A stretch of 64,000 bases of DNA, from the NCBI RefSeq assembly GCF_963675165.1, contig NC_087377.1, positions 5,270,042 to 5,334,041 of the forward strand, in the 5' to 3' direction. Positions 1 to 14,200 of the stretch are shown in pieces. The translations under genes were made by a program, and so were the position numbers. The notes beneath the pieces are model-generated. The model was not told the origin of the DNA, did no database searches, and saw only the letters and a program-made list of their open reading frames with translations. Source of the DNA: Halichondria panicea (taxonomy: Eukaryota > Porifera > Demospongiae > Suberitida > Halichondriidae). Every line of letters starts with the position of its first letter. Positions within the stretch are counted from its first letter, which is position 1.

Positions 1-3000
1 ACACTCTTCATACAACTCCCACTCTTCATACTCTCCACAAGGATCACACTCTTCGTACAACCTCCACTCCTCACACTATTCACACCCTCCACAAGGGTCA
101 CCCGCCACTTACAAGGCGTGGAACTGCCAAGCAGCTACTGCTTACAGTCCCAATGCATACCAACGTACCTCACACCAAAACTCTCTGTACGAAACAGCTA
201 TTCATTCATCGAGATCGAAAGTTGTTTCATCCGCCTACCCTCACACCATCCCCTATCATGAGGACAGCACTGCTGAAGATGTACCTGAAGTGAACCCATA
301 CGCCATTGCTGCCCAGCGTGTACCTGAAGTGTGTCCGTACGCCATTGCTCCATACTCATCTTCTGAGGAGAATGACAGTGACAGTGAATCAGGGACCAAA
401 TGTGAGTAATTTAACCACAAGACACCGTACGAATTATTTTATCTTCAAAATTGTGTTTTCAATTTCTCTCTCTTCCGCCCACCCCACAGCTCTTCCATCG
501 CCTCCCTCCTTCCACCCCTCCCTCCTAATTGAAGAGAGTGTCCGTGGTGTTGATGAGGCTCTTGCTAAGTACGACCGTGATATCCACATCATGAACCACC
601 GTCCCCAGAGAGGAGGATCAATCCCCACCGACAAGCAAGCTGGGATGAGCGAGGAAGAGAAGTACCAAATGCAGGTACCTTGTAGTCACGTGAGGAGGTT
701 GACCTTCGTCACAACTTCGCCATACTTTACTGCAAATCATACCATTGGATTCCTTGTTAAAAAGTGCTTTATCTATATGTTCTAGAGCTGATAAGCTTCA
801 ACCAGCTAAAAGTTAATAATTATGTAGAATTCTCTGGTATACTTGCCAACCACATAAAGCATAAATGAAGCCATAATTGACTACATAACGGTGCCGAAAT
901 CAACGCATTTAATATCCTTTCTCCATTTCACAGCCGGTGACCCACCCAGTTGACAAGGACAGCGATTATTTCCCTATCTCCTCAAACTTCCCCAGGCCAG
1001 ATCCTGAGATGGTTGCCAAGCAACACGAGATGTATCAAGAGATGCTGAGTCAGCAATTGCCCGATACCCCCCAGGAAGATGAGATCATTCAACGAAGTAT
1101 CATGGCTCGTAGGGACCAACTGAAATAGGTACTTATATTGCAGTGAATTGCATGCCCGTTGTAGTCATGCACGTACGTATGTTTCTATGTTTTCGGTGTT
1201 TCCTTGGCACATCTTAATTAAATATTAATGTGTTTGTTGTCTAGAGTAAAAGTGAAAGAGGAAGTCTCTTATGGAAGTTGAAATCAAAAGTGTCATTATT
1301 TATTTGCTTGCCTTTACAGTACCTCCTGGGTCAGTTCTACTCTGACGAGGTGTACAGAAAAGAACATGCATGTGTAGTAATCAAAGCCATGCACGGTATA
1401 GCAATTATTCTGCATAATTATGTTTCATATGTTCGTTCACACAGCTGCCAATATTGTGGTTGATGAATCAGTCCAGCGAATTAAACTGATCGACTTTGGA
1501 TCAGCAGAGATTATTGAAGAAAGATCAACTTCACATGCCAAGACGTTCTCAGGATGGTCATGTCTTGGGGCACTGAGCTATAAACCTCCAGAGGTACTAA
1601 AGTGAAATTTTCAGACTCATTTGTTCTCACGATTTCAACACACTACAATTCTGTATCTTGTGTATAATTGTTATACTGGCCGTTCCTTAATCCGTTCCCT
1701 CATCCTATCCTATAGTTCTATCGAGAGCAGCAGTGCAGTTTTGCATTTGATGTATGGCAGGCTGGTTGCTGTGTACTGGCCATGTGCACTGGGCGACGAC
1801 CATGGAGACACCTATTCATGGATGTATCCAGGGAAACAATCGGACCAGCTGACAATAGCAATGAAGAGGAACCACAAGCTCATGGTGAGTGCAGTGATGA
1901 GTCAAGTCAGTGCACTAGCTGTTAATGTGTACACGTACGTGTTTCCATTCTTAAATGTCTTTGGAGAAAGATGGATGTACGTGTGTGTGTTCAATACTCT
2001 GAGCTTTAGATTTTTTTATTACATAACTTATTGTTTAGCAAATCCAAGGCTCTAGCTGTAAGTACTGTACAATAATTATTACAGAGAACTGTGTCATACT
2101 AGTATAATTATTATAGCCTGATCCGATCTTTTTATTTCAATCCCTCTGCCCCACAGATCCAACAGCAAAGGGGTGGCCACCTTCATCCTGCCTTCTTGGA
2201 TCCCACTCTCAAGAGGTTACTCTACGGCTGTCTCCATGACAACCCGTCCTCCCGTCTCACAGCCAAAGAGTGCTCGTATCTGCTCAACACAGAGACCGCC
2301 TCCACTGAAGAGGACAGAAGGAGAATACTGGAGGCCATTGGATGTACGTGTTTATTGTACACAGTCTGTATGTATTATTGTGAGTCAATCCTGCCAAGAC
2401 AACCACTGAGCCTAATTAACATAACAAAACACTTATAGTGCATTGCTTAAATGAATATCATGAGCACTTTCTATACTATATATACTATTCTACTATTCCA
2501 GTAATCTTCCTTTAGTACCTCCTTTTTGTGGAGCTAGCTGAGTGGAATTCAATTAAAGTCCTCCGGAATCAGCTTTATGATTAAGACCTTTTGACCCTGA
2601 CGATCCTCCTCCGTCTTGTTACGTTAGAACTAAGCTCACCCCTCCCCCTCCCCCTCCCACACACAGATACTCCGAACACTCCTGCGGTGCTTCAGTCCTT
2701 CTCCCCCGACCAGTATCGTGTAGATGTCTACCTCGGCAGTGACAAGTTGACCAGCATCTCTCTTGGCTACACCCAGAAAGGGGGACCTGTCCACCTGGCC
2801 CTGTACGGAGGCTGGCTCGGGAGTCTGGCCGTCCCTCAGGGGATGACATACAGGGAGGCGGAGGAAGAAATTCACAGGAGGTTCCCAGTGAGTTGTTATG
2901 TTTAATAATACTATTCATTTTGGTTGTGTTATGCTGATAGTGAAGACTACGTATACATGTATAGATAATTTTGTTGCAGAGGAGGTACAACAGGAAGTGA

Positions 3001-4951
3001 TTTGAATTACGTTTACATTCCATAAAGAGCTTCGAATCCAAGTTGCTCATTAGTTCAATATAGATCTAGTCATTCACTGTAGTTAGTTTATGATACTGTG
3101 CAATACAGACGAAAGAATTAAAGCAAGAGTTTTTTGCACAACAGATCTATATAACACACAAGTAGCAAGGTGTAAAATTTTTGTAGCTTCTCTGTGTTCC
3201 AAACAGCTGAATACGGTGACAATAATAAATAGTGAATATCTTAATTGTCAGTTCACCCCGATACCTATCGATACCTATCGAAAGATTTAGAGGATTATGT
3301 CTCTAGCATGATTTCATTATGATAAGCACTTTATCAAGGAATATATTTACGTGGGAAATGAATGTCAATATTATAACAAGAATGTAAGTAAAAACTGGAA
3401 CACGTAATCGTGTCGGACCTCCTCTGATTTTGTTGCTGTGGGCCATAGATAGTAGAGGAGAGGGATTGGAAACGCATGCGTGGGACTCAGTACCATTTCG
3501 GCCCATCCGTGTCTCGCCTACGCCCACGCAATGCTGTAGCGGTAACTGAAGCAAGGCATCTTTTTAGAAGGACAGAGAAGTGCCTTGGCCTCAGGGATAT
3601 TGCACAGGGCTATGCCAGTTAGTACTATGCTCTTAGTACCTAGTATAGTTGTAACCTTAACCTAAAAGTGTCTACTAAAGGAGTTTCATGAGTTTTTTTA
3701 AGCTTTCTTTGACTGGCTGAGGATTGTGGGATTTTTTTATCTCTCCAAAAAGAAGTACAGCCTGTTTGAGATTGAAGACAAGTACAGTGGTATGTTAAGT
3801 GTTTTTTAAATGTAGCAACTTTGTGATTGACTCTCCATGGTAGTATTTGCTGACAAATTTATTATCACACTCATGACTTTCACTTGTGGGATTTTGTGGA
3901 AGTGTAGGTGTTGAAGTAGCAAATGTATATAGGCTAGAAGTGACCCTTTAATGTTACTACATGCTATTGTACACTTTATTTGTAGTTATACAAATGGATC
4001 GGCAAGTTTTTTGGGGAAAAATTATGAGAGAATAAACGATGGAAGTGTCAGTTGTGGAAGGAAGACCCAAGGTAACTGTTATCTCAAACTGATACTGTTT
4101 TTAATCTCAGATTGTGTGCATCTGATGATGCTTCTTCAGAGTTTACATCGGCACTGTAGCATGTTCACTGAACCACTACCAAAGAGGACGTTCAAGAAAA
4201 TTGCATCATTATTTCTGTCTTTACATCACGAGTAGACATACAATAATTGTTTGTATAATGAATTGTTTATGATCTAGATCTATAAAAGAGAAGTTAACAT
4301 GTTCTTGAACTTCTATTAACACTGTGTCTGATCCCACTGTAAACTATTTCATACAATGGCGAAAACTCCTCTAATACTAACTTCTGAAACACGAATGGAA
4401 GCTAGTAGCCTAACTTGATCCTAGTAGCCTTCCTGCCTGTCTCATGTCTCTTTCTGGCTAGTCAGTAGTAGCCTTCCTGCCTGTCTTTTGGCTGTTAAAG
4501 ATTAAAATTCTAAAATTATCATAGGACAAAGGTCAATTTCTAGTGACGGAGGCAGGAAAGGAAGAAATTTAACCGTGACACGCATGGGCCGGGCATTTAC
4601 GTATGCGTTTCCAATCCCTCTCCTCTACTATCTATGTGTGGGCTAAGTATTATTATAGAATACTGCAATTGAATGCTTTAAACTTTAACTAAACGAGGCT
4701 TGTTTTAAGACTATCCAAGCATCTCATATGCAACAAGTCATCAAAAACAGCACAAAATCATGATCATTAACTCATTCCAGGTTGCCCGGCAACTCGGCCC
4801 ATTCATCCTGGCCTCGTATGACAACGCTCCCCACATGATCTGGTCGGCCTGCTCCGGTGGAGACCAAGTCCCTCCTTATAGACACACCAGACCAGACTCA
4901 CTAGTAGACCTCAATACTGCAATTGTACTCTCACCCTCAACTATGGTATAG
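1..4951 (+). pseudogene. Decayed copy of the TAZ/NIK-like kinase gene (left arm of inverted duplication)
   Basis: Exons match the intact minus-strand gene at 11262-18640: 1-401, 490-674, 934-1128, 1320-about 1390 (truncated), 1445-1593, 1716-1884, 2157-2343, 2667-2887 and 4781-4951. Most splice sites survive. Clear lesions: the last codon of exon 934-1128 is TAG where the intact copy has CAG (1126-1128); the part of the gene holding the glycine-rich loop, the VLK lysine and the HCDIK catalytic loop is deleted between about 1355 and 1440; exon 1716-1884 is 169 nt instead of 171, a 2-bp loss after about 1822 that shifts the frame; and a 1193-bp transposon sits in the last intron. DFGSAEI is still readable at about 1494-1514. 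It cannot encode an active kinase. A short truncated protein from the upstream exons is possible, because the gene runs off the window start. Confidence 0.88.
3444..4636. mobile_element. Nonautonomous DNA transposon, 7-bp target duplication (family A, copy 1)
   Basis: The ends are inverted repeats of about 35 bp beginning CATAGATAGTAGAGGAGAGG and running into GATTGGAAACGC. The 7-bp sequence TGTGGGC flanks both sides exactly (3437-3443 and 4637-4643). No transposase reading frame is visible inside. It lies in the last intron of the kinase pseudogene and has no counterpart in the 218-bp intron of the intact copy, so it probably inserted after the duplication. Confidence 0.85.
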
Positions 4952-6770
4952 CTCTATGTTTATTTTGTTATAAATAAGGTAATCCCGTATTGTCACAGAA
5001 ATTATGCTTGCTTGCATATACAGCACTTTTCAATGCCTCAAACTTAATTTTTTGCTCAAAAACTAATAGTTTATATAATTTTTTTTATTATGCCTCGGTG
5101 CGCATTATGCGCAAGCGAGATTAAAATGTGATTTTAGACCTTTATTACGGCTGCATGGATTAATGTACATGTACAGAAGCAATACCTTGAACTTTACAGA
5201 ACTAGCTATTGTTTATAACCAGGGAATCTCCTGTGAATCTCTTTTTGTCTCCCTGTGTGTCATCCCCTGAGGGACGGCCAGCCTCCCGTAGGCCCCCTTT
5301 CTGAGTAACTAGATCTACAACATTGTGATCGTGATTATAACGATTCTCATTCATGATCCATTAAACTGGCCTATTTTAATTTTTAACTCGGGTCACACTA
5401 GCTAGCGTATACCTTAATGTTACTAGTATAGACGGATAGTAATTTTAGCGTTTTCAGATTTTTCTCTGTTTTGAGGGTACTAATTTTGGCGGATTTGTCA
5501 TTACCACAATAATCAAAAGATGTACAAGTATGAGTTTTGAAAGGTTGAATGGAAAGTTTGGAGTCAGATAAAGATGAAAAAAGTAGCTTAGCATACTCTC
5601 AAAAGTACATTACATTATACAAAGTCCGTTAAAAAAAGAAGAAAACATTTTTTTTAATGATATTCATAATTTTTAATTGCGTTTTTAATTAGCGCGTACT
5701 TAATTTAGCGTTATTTACAAATTAATTTGCTAAAATTAGTACCCGTTTATAAATTGATAGTAACAAGATATTGTTGTGTGAAGGCTGTAAACGCAGTGCT
5801 GTGGCCTCCAGGTGAGTAGATATACTCGTGACAAACAAACAAACAAACGGACTACTATAACCGTGGCCGCCCACGAGCTTCAGGTAACAATAAGGCAGCT
5901 ATAATTGTATATATCTCATGACAAGATTGAGAACCTTGACCCTTTAATCATAATTATTATGCATGGCATGCATTGTTTGTTTACTGATCTAATGGGACTG
6001 TCCCTGGTATACCCCCCCCCCATTGCACAGAAAAATTCCCCAGGGTATTTTGTGCAAACTCCCCATATATAAATAGTAAGCAGCAGTGTATAGTGTTGTA
6101 TCATTATTGAGTTCAAAGCCAAGCCAGTGAAAAACTGGAGGATCTTTTCATTGCAATTTGTACTTGCCTGTAAGTCACTTAGATGTCTAGATAATTATTA
6201 GAAAATGTAGATGCATGTAGAATGCATGCATGCCAGTAGAGCGAATATAAAAAAGCATCGTGCAATTGTTCAATTCGACATGCATGTCACTATTGAACAC
6301 TGATACGAATTATTGCATAATTCATGTAGGATTTACTGATTAACGAAGGTAGCTACTCTGTCACTGTTTTATAAGCTGTGCTGGATCGGATACAAGGCTG
6401 ATTATACAGCATAATAAACTAGATCTACTTGCGGAAGAAGTCTTACAGTAAGTGTGTCTTATCTCAGATAATATGAATTCTGTAAGAAAAATGTATGCAG
6501 TCCCGAAACTGAATGGGGAATATTTACTCAAAAGAAGAAACAAGCGGCTCATGTAAGCTAACTTATTGTCAACACTTCTTATATGAATATAGCATGCATA
6601 GTGTAAACACTGGGTGGGGGTTGTAATCCTGATGAATACAACAATTTAATGCCGTTGATTTTATGTGACAAATGTGTGGGTAGATTGGCTGCCGTAAATA
6701 TCGCTTGAAGTGTAAATGGATCTACCAGACATGATTATTATAACATGTGATGTGTCTCCTATTAATACAG
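4952..6770. other. Spacer with a third kinase-gene fragment
   Basis: This is AT-rich DNA without a convincing gene. At 5175-5312 there is a decayed fragment of the kinase C-terminal exon and its following intron, in the minus-strand sense and matching about 11597-11770. A (AAAC)n run lies at 5831-5849 and a short C run near 6010. A possible upstream exon of the next gene (acceptor before 6467, donor after 6553) is open but does not fit in phase with the exon at 6771, so it is left out of the model. Confidence 0.5.
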
Positions 6771-9700
6771 CTGATAGAGAGAGAGATTGGGCACACCCAA
6801 TACCATTTTGTGACAATGCTTCTATCTGTGAGTCCATAGATTGGTATAGTGTCCTATATACAGAGGTTTGAGACCTGTCCACTAGTAACAATTAATGTTG
6901 GTGTCAAGGCTGCAAATATGCATGTGACAAACTTCTACATGCAGCTAACGCCAGTATCCTTTCGGAATCGAATCCTTCTCTTGCTGAACAGTTATACGAT
7001 CCTGGTAATGTGATTGTTAATTAAATACCATGTAGTTATATGTCGACGTCATTACTAATAAATTTATAGTGTAGTAAAACTAACGCTTGTATATACGAAT
7101 TGAATTGTGTAGAATACATGTTATTTTATTTGCTAAGTACTATTATACAGCTGAAGAATCTTCTCAAGAGAGCTTCAAGCGAAGTAACTCCAACTCCAGC
7201 CTTTCGGACGACAGTGGTGCTCATTCCGACGATGCAGAACTAGACACCTACTTTCGCTGTCCATGTGGCCGTACTGACTTTCCTCACTGCCTCTACCCAC
7301 CTCCAATGTGCCTAGATAATCGTCACTCAAACACACAAGGATTCCCAGAGCTGGATTTATCTCATGGCGCTGACAATGAAAGCAGAGTACAACAAAGGAT
7401 GGATGAACGTTTGGTTGCGGAAACAACTACTATTAGAAATGAATATATGAGGTTTGGGATGGCTGTGCGCAACTGGGTGCAATCGATCAATCAAATCGAA
7501 TCTATTCTGATGACTCTTGTTCAGTTACAAGGGCAGCCGCACGCTAACTTCTCCAGTTTTGATGAGCTATTTCGAGCTGTCATAGTGAATGCTGACTACA
7601 TCAATCATGAAGCTCTAAAAATTGTCGTTGAAGAATGCAGAAGGCAAGGATCTAATGACGAACTTTACGCTGTTGTCCAAGTTGCTGAAGAAAAATTTGA
7701 TCAAGCATTTTGTAAATTTGCCCGACAACGTGTGTTTTCTCTCCCAGGTGGCCTAGAGGAACTTCCTCTACCCACACAACAGGGAGTATACAAAGAGCTG
7801 AAGTTGAAGATCGAGGAAAACTACACCACATTTACGATGGAACGATTGATGTACTTCAAAAAGGTTGTAAAGAAGGTCTTGCATCTCCCAGAACAGATAA
7901 TACTGAGACTTACGTCTGTGAATGAAGGCTGTGTACAAATTACTTTCCAAGTAATTGGCACAGTTTCTAACAAAATCTTTGAGCTGACACCCAGCCAGAA
8001 GAATGCTTTGATCGGGTATAACATCACAATGATCGAGTGCAATGGATGTGTTCTTTATTGCTGCTGTGATCTTTTCAAAGATGAGGTAAGATCTGCAATT
8101 ATATATTTTTAGTGCGTTCATTCATATCTAAAAATTCAGGAAGCTCTGGATGTCATCAACCAAGTTTACCAGCGAGTAAGATTGACCGCTCTACCAAGGA
8201 ATGGTAACATTGATTATATGTAAGTTTAATTATTTTGATCTATACGTCATTATTTATTAGTCACTGAGCAACAGCTACTTCTTGAGGAACATTCTTCGGA
8301 TTGCCCACACATTAAGGTGAGGTAGTTTGTTGCTTAATAATTATGTGTGTGCTGTATAACTGAAAACTGTCTCTATAGAAGGAAAACTGTGCAATTGAGA
8401 TGTGCTCTAGCTGTGCAAAACAAATGCATCATTGCTCCTTGGAGGTACACAATTTCATTGTTCATGCATTATTGTGATACTGTATACAATTGCATTCTCC
8501 AGTACCACGCTCTGAGATGCAGTAACGACGCCTGGTTTTGGAGTTACACCAGCTCTGAGGTAAAGTTTTGCTCAATATAGATCTACATGATGCATGTATG
8601 AATATTGTATGCAGTTTTCTGACGATGACATTTACTCCGAGGAAGAAAACTTTAAGAACTGTTTGCCCCAACCTCGCCATCCATTTGTTGAGTGTGACAC
8701 AAAGAATGAGTGTCTGGAAGGTTTAGTCAAACAGGCACCCAAGAAAAGTGTTCCCTTTGAAGCACATTCAGGACCACCTGGAGGTATATCTGTCTGCAAA
8801 GTTTTTATTGTGTACTGTTCCAGTAACAATGTAATGAATTTTCCAACTGTAGGAATAAAAGCTTCAATGCGAACAGTCTGTTTTCTCAGTGTGGTTATTG
8901 CTCTTGCAGCCATCTCTTTCTACTTGTCGAGTTCCAGCTCTGTCCTCTACCAAAGGGATGTGATGCGGCCTACAAAGGTACAAGTCATGATTTTGCCATC
9001 CTATAGCATTTTATAATGGACAAGTACACTGTCATGTTATTGTGTATAGGTGTTTCGAGATCCAATTGGCCTTCTTGACGTGGAAAATGTTAATCATTTC
9101 ATGCTCAAGGTTAACAGCAGCAGACGACAACTTTTAAACTATTCGAGCTCAAAATGTACATTGTGTCAGAAAAATCCTCCTATTACTGATATTGATATGA
9201 GAAGAGCGAGAAGAGTGGTAAGGACTATCCGATAGTGTATATAGTATTGTAAAGGTTCATTTCGATTGTCGTTGCAGGAAATTGATGTTGTGAAGACCTT
9301 ACTTTTGACTAAGAAGAAATTGCCCAACGTGTATATAACTTGCAAATTCAGACCACAACCGGATGAGCCAAGCTTTCTGCAGCTGAACATAAGGAGCACA
9401 CTATCTCTCTCAAGGCATCCCATTATACATGTACTTCTTGATTTACTGGTAAATCATCAAATAAACAATTACTAATAATTTTAAGTTTTTATTCCCAGAC
9501 TTCTACGTACGAACAAAGAATGGATCGAGTAAGGAACGTATGGATGAAAGGAATAGGACTCATGGAAGGCTCAATAACGACAGAATTGGTAATGTATAAT
9601 AATTATTATAATAACATGGTGTCATAGGCTATTCAAGCAGAACATACTGTTATTTGTGTATGCAGGGCCGTACTTTCAATGATCAGTCATGCAAGTGTCG

Positions 9701-10361
9701 AGGTGCATATACATTGTGCTACCATAAATCGAAATTGAAGGAGTCAATTTCATTGAAAGCATCGTGTTTGACAATAATGCACGGACTATTAGACATGTTG
9801 TTTCATCTTGGAGCTCATGCTTACTGGCCGAGTAAACACTTTCAGGAATCAACACGCCAGTTGCGGCTGATAATTAAGACTACGCAGAACAAACGTTCCC
9901 CATTGTCTTCAAGGCGAGATTTTGCTTGTTATACAGGCCCTTCAACGCCAGATCGCCTGTTCTTGTCGGTGATACAATTTCACTGGTGGCACTCAAATAA
10001 CTGTGACTGTACTCGAAGCTTAGGGAATTTAAACGCGGTGTTACCACCACATACACATGTACCTTCTAGTGCCCCATATACAACCAATTTTAAAAGCAAA
10101 TTTAAGCATCATGAACACCACTTTCAACTTCCAATCCATATAAGCACTTCCTACCATGTGAAAACCTCTTTTTGTACCAAGAAACATGTACTTTCCCCCT
10201 TTCGACGCTGGGCTTTATTTTTGACATCCCTCTCACTCACACCTCCGCCGATATTGTCCATTTCACAAATACATGTTCAAAGCTCTCATGTTGTTTTGTT
10301 GGCACTCATGTGTCTGACATATTCCGTCTTTTTTTGGTCACAACCGTATTTTCAAAATTGA
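6771..10361 (+). CDS. Unrecognised multi-exon membrane protein
   Basis: Exon chain in continuous frame: 6771-6831, 6945-7004, 7151-8085, 8140-8203, 8261-8316, 8379-8444, 8503-8559, 8615-8783, 8853-8977, 9050-9217, 9278-9448, 9499-9588, 9666-10361 (stop TGA). The 5' end is not found. The first part is Ser-rich (SNSNSSLSDDSGAHSDD), then a Cys cluster (RCPCGRTDFPHC). A mostly helical block of about 230 residues follows, ending in a strand-rich segment with EGCVQITFQV; similar blocks occur in sponge and cnidarian immune-like proteins as I remember them, which is not checked. Next come a second Cys/His cluster (CAIEMCSSCAKQMHHC), an acidic stretch and a membrane segment (VCFLSVVIALAAISFYL) coded at about 8876-8926. 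The last exon is long and open but low in recognisable structure. A polyadenylation signal AATAAA lies at 10449-10454. The gene sits in the loop between the two arms of the kinase inverted duplication. I do not know its function. Confidence 0.7.
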
Positions 10362-11261
<900 letters not shown>

Positions 11262-14200
11262 CTACACCATAGTTGAGGGTGAGAGTACAATTGCAGTATT
11301 GAGGTCTACTAGTGAGTCTGGTCTGGTGTGTCTATAAGGAGGGACTTGGTCTCCACCGGAGCAGGCCGACCAGATCGTGTGGGGAGCGTTGTCATACGAG
11401 GCCAGGATGAATGGGCTGAGTTGCCGGGCAACCTGGAGGGAGGGGATGAAATGATAAAATCACTTGTGGACCGCAAGCTGCCATATGCTATCTATGAAAG
11501 GGCTTGTTATGCTCTTAGTACCATCACTGCTTCAGATTACTATTATACAGATAAAAGTCCTTAGCTATAAAAACCTCACTTCAACTACATGTAGCAGCAA
11601 TACCTGAACACAGAACTAGCTATTGTTTATAAGTATGCCTAACAACTTACTGGGAACCTCCTGTGAATCTCTTCCTCCGCCTCCCTGTATGTCATCCCCT
11701 GAGGGACGGCCAGACTCCCGAGCCAGCCTCCGTACAAGGCCAGGTGGACAGGTCCCCCTTTCTGGGTGTGGCCAAGAGAGATGCTGGTCAACTTGTCACT
11801 GCCGAGGTAGACGTCTACACGATACTGGTCGGGGGAGAAGGACTGAAGCACCGCAGGAGTGTTCGGAGTATCTGTGTGTCGGAGGGGGAGGGGGTGAGCT
11901 TAGTTACAACGTAACAAGACAGAGGAGCTAGGATCGTCAGGGTCAAAAAGTCTTAATTATAAAGCTGATTCCGGAGGACTTTAATTGAATTCCACTCAGC
12001 TAGCTCAACGTGAATTGGAGATACTAAAGGAAGAGTAGATGAGTGGAATTCAATTAAAGTGCCCGGAAGCAGCTTTATGATTGACCCTGACAATCCTCCT
12101 CTGGTACATGTAACAAGAAGAGTGAATGCTGAGTCTAGTATAGAAAGTGCTATGTAAGCAATGCACCATTATTATGTTAGGCTAAGTGGTTGTCTTGGCA
12201 GGATTGACCACAATACATACAGACTGTACAACAAACACTCACATCCAATGGCCTCCAGTATTTTCCTTCTGTCCTCTTCAGTGGAGGCAGTCTCTGTGTT
12301 GAGCAGATACGAGCACTCTTTGGCCGTGAGACGGGAGGACGGGTTGTCATGGAGACAGCCGTGGAGTAACCTCTTGAGGGTGGGATCCAAGAAGGCAGGA
12401 TGAAGGTGACCACCCCTTTGCTGTTGGATCTGTGGGGCAGAGGAATTGAAATGGATCAGGCTACTACATGTACAGTCATGTATATGACACAGTTCTCAGT
12501 AATAATTATTGTACAGTACTTACAGCTAGAGCATTGGATTTGCTAAACAATAAGTTATGTAACGGAAAAATCTATAGCTCAGAGTATTGAACACACACAC
12601 ATGCACATCCATCTTTCAAAGACATTTAAGAATGGAAACATGTACGTGTACACATTAAAAGTTAGTGCACTGACTCGACTCATCACTGCACTCACCATGA
12701 GCTTGTGGTTCCTCTTCATGGCTATTGTCAGCTGGTCCGATTGTTTCCCTGGATACACGTCCATGAATAGGTGTCTCCATGGTCGTCGCCCAGTGCACAT
12801 GGCCAGTACACAGCAACCAGCCTGCCATACATCAAATGCAAAACTGCACTGCTGCTCTCGATAGAACTATAAGACCGGGGGGGGAGGGGTTATCAATAGA
12901 TGTAAATCATGAGACTATAACCCAGTCTGATAATCAGATCGAGGTTCCAATACCATAGAAGCATCTTTTTTTCTTCAAATTGCATATAAAGTCAAATTCT
13001 AAGCAATCAAATTCGTCTACCAAAACCGTTTTTGGTTTATTGTAAGCTACACACAGGTAGTCAAGTTTCTACACCATAAAACTACCACGGCTCAATTATC
13101 AACACTTCGACGTAAGTACTGCACACATACATGTACATACGTACCTCTGGAGGGTTGTAGCTGAGTGTTCCTGCATTAGGATCGGCAGAGAAGGTCTTGG
13201 AATAGTTGATCCTCTTCTCTCCTATGATCTCCGCTGATCCAAAGTCAGTCAGCTTGATCCTCTGAGCAGTCTCGTCCACCAGAATGTTGGCAGCTGAGGT
13301 AGAGGATTCATTGCAAGTCAGTTAGTGAACTATACAGTAGATTCATGAATGGCTATACATTTAATTATGGTACACGCACATACGGTTCAGATGCCTATAC
13401 ACAGTTAAATAGCTATGGGCCTTTGGGCGCCCTGTGTACAAGTTGTCTATTGCATTTTGGGACACCACCATAAGAAAATATTTTACGGCATGGTTTGAGG
13501 CAAGCTAGACTCAGTATTATGACTTGTAGAACTATAATTATAATCATTGTTAAAATTACATTACTGATTCTATAACTCACGTTTAATGTCACAATGAATG
13601 ATCCCCTGCTTGTTGTGTAGGAAGTCTAGAGCATCAAACAACTGACAAGCATAGTGGTGAACGTTGATGAGGGGAATGGGGCCAGTCTTGAACAGCCAGC
13701 CTTGCATACACACTGGGAGGGGGGAAATGTTTGACTGTAAGAACTATCCGTGTTGTCACCAAGTGGTACGACTAGTCATCCAATGTACCTCTTGAATCAG
13801 GATGTAAACTTATAAGACACAAAATATTGATACCCTGTATAAAGTGCACTAAGCTTCATATAGTAAGAGGGAGCATTATGCATGTATTAATGGTGGTACT
13901 GTCTCTGGTGGTCTATTACTGAACACCACTCACCAGGCATTTGCTCCATGAATATCTGTACAAATGGTGAGGCTCGTTTAGGGAATACCAGGTCACCAGG
14001 CAACAGTGCGGCAGTGTAGTACTCGACGATGTTGGGGGAGGGGTTTGACTGAGAGGCAAACTTGAGCGAGAGATACGCTTCATCCAATGTACGTCTATTC
14101 TCTGTCTCCTGTGATGATGAAACGAAGAGAGAAGATAAACACATGTACATGTATGACAGACTTGCAAATGATAAAAAATAGATAACCGATGATGCTTTGG

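Noticed and set aside
6467-6553. Extra 5' exon for the membrane-protein gene (MNSVRKMYAVPKL...)
   Set aside because: It is open with splice-like ends, but its outgoing phase creates a stop when joined to the exon at 6771, so a linking exon would be needed and none was found.
7175-8121. Minus-strand open frames over the large exon of the membrane-protein gene
   Set aside because: They overlap a well-supported plus-strand exon and have no splice chain or domain pattern of their own.
11328-12864. Plus-strand open frames over the kinase exons
   Set aside because: They are shadows of minus-strand exons that match the other kinase copy exon by exon.
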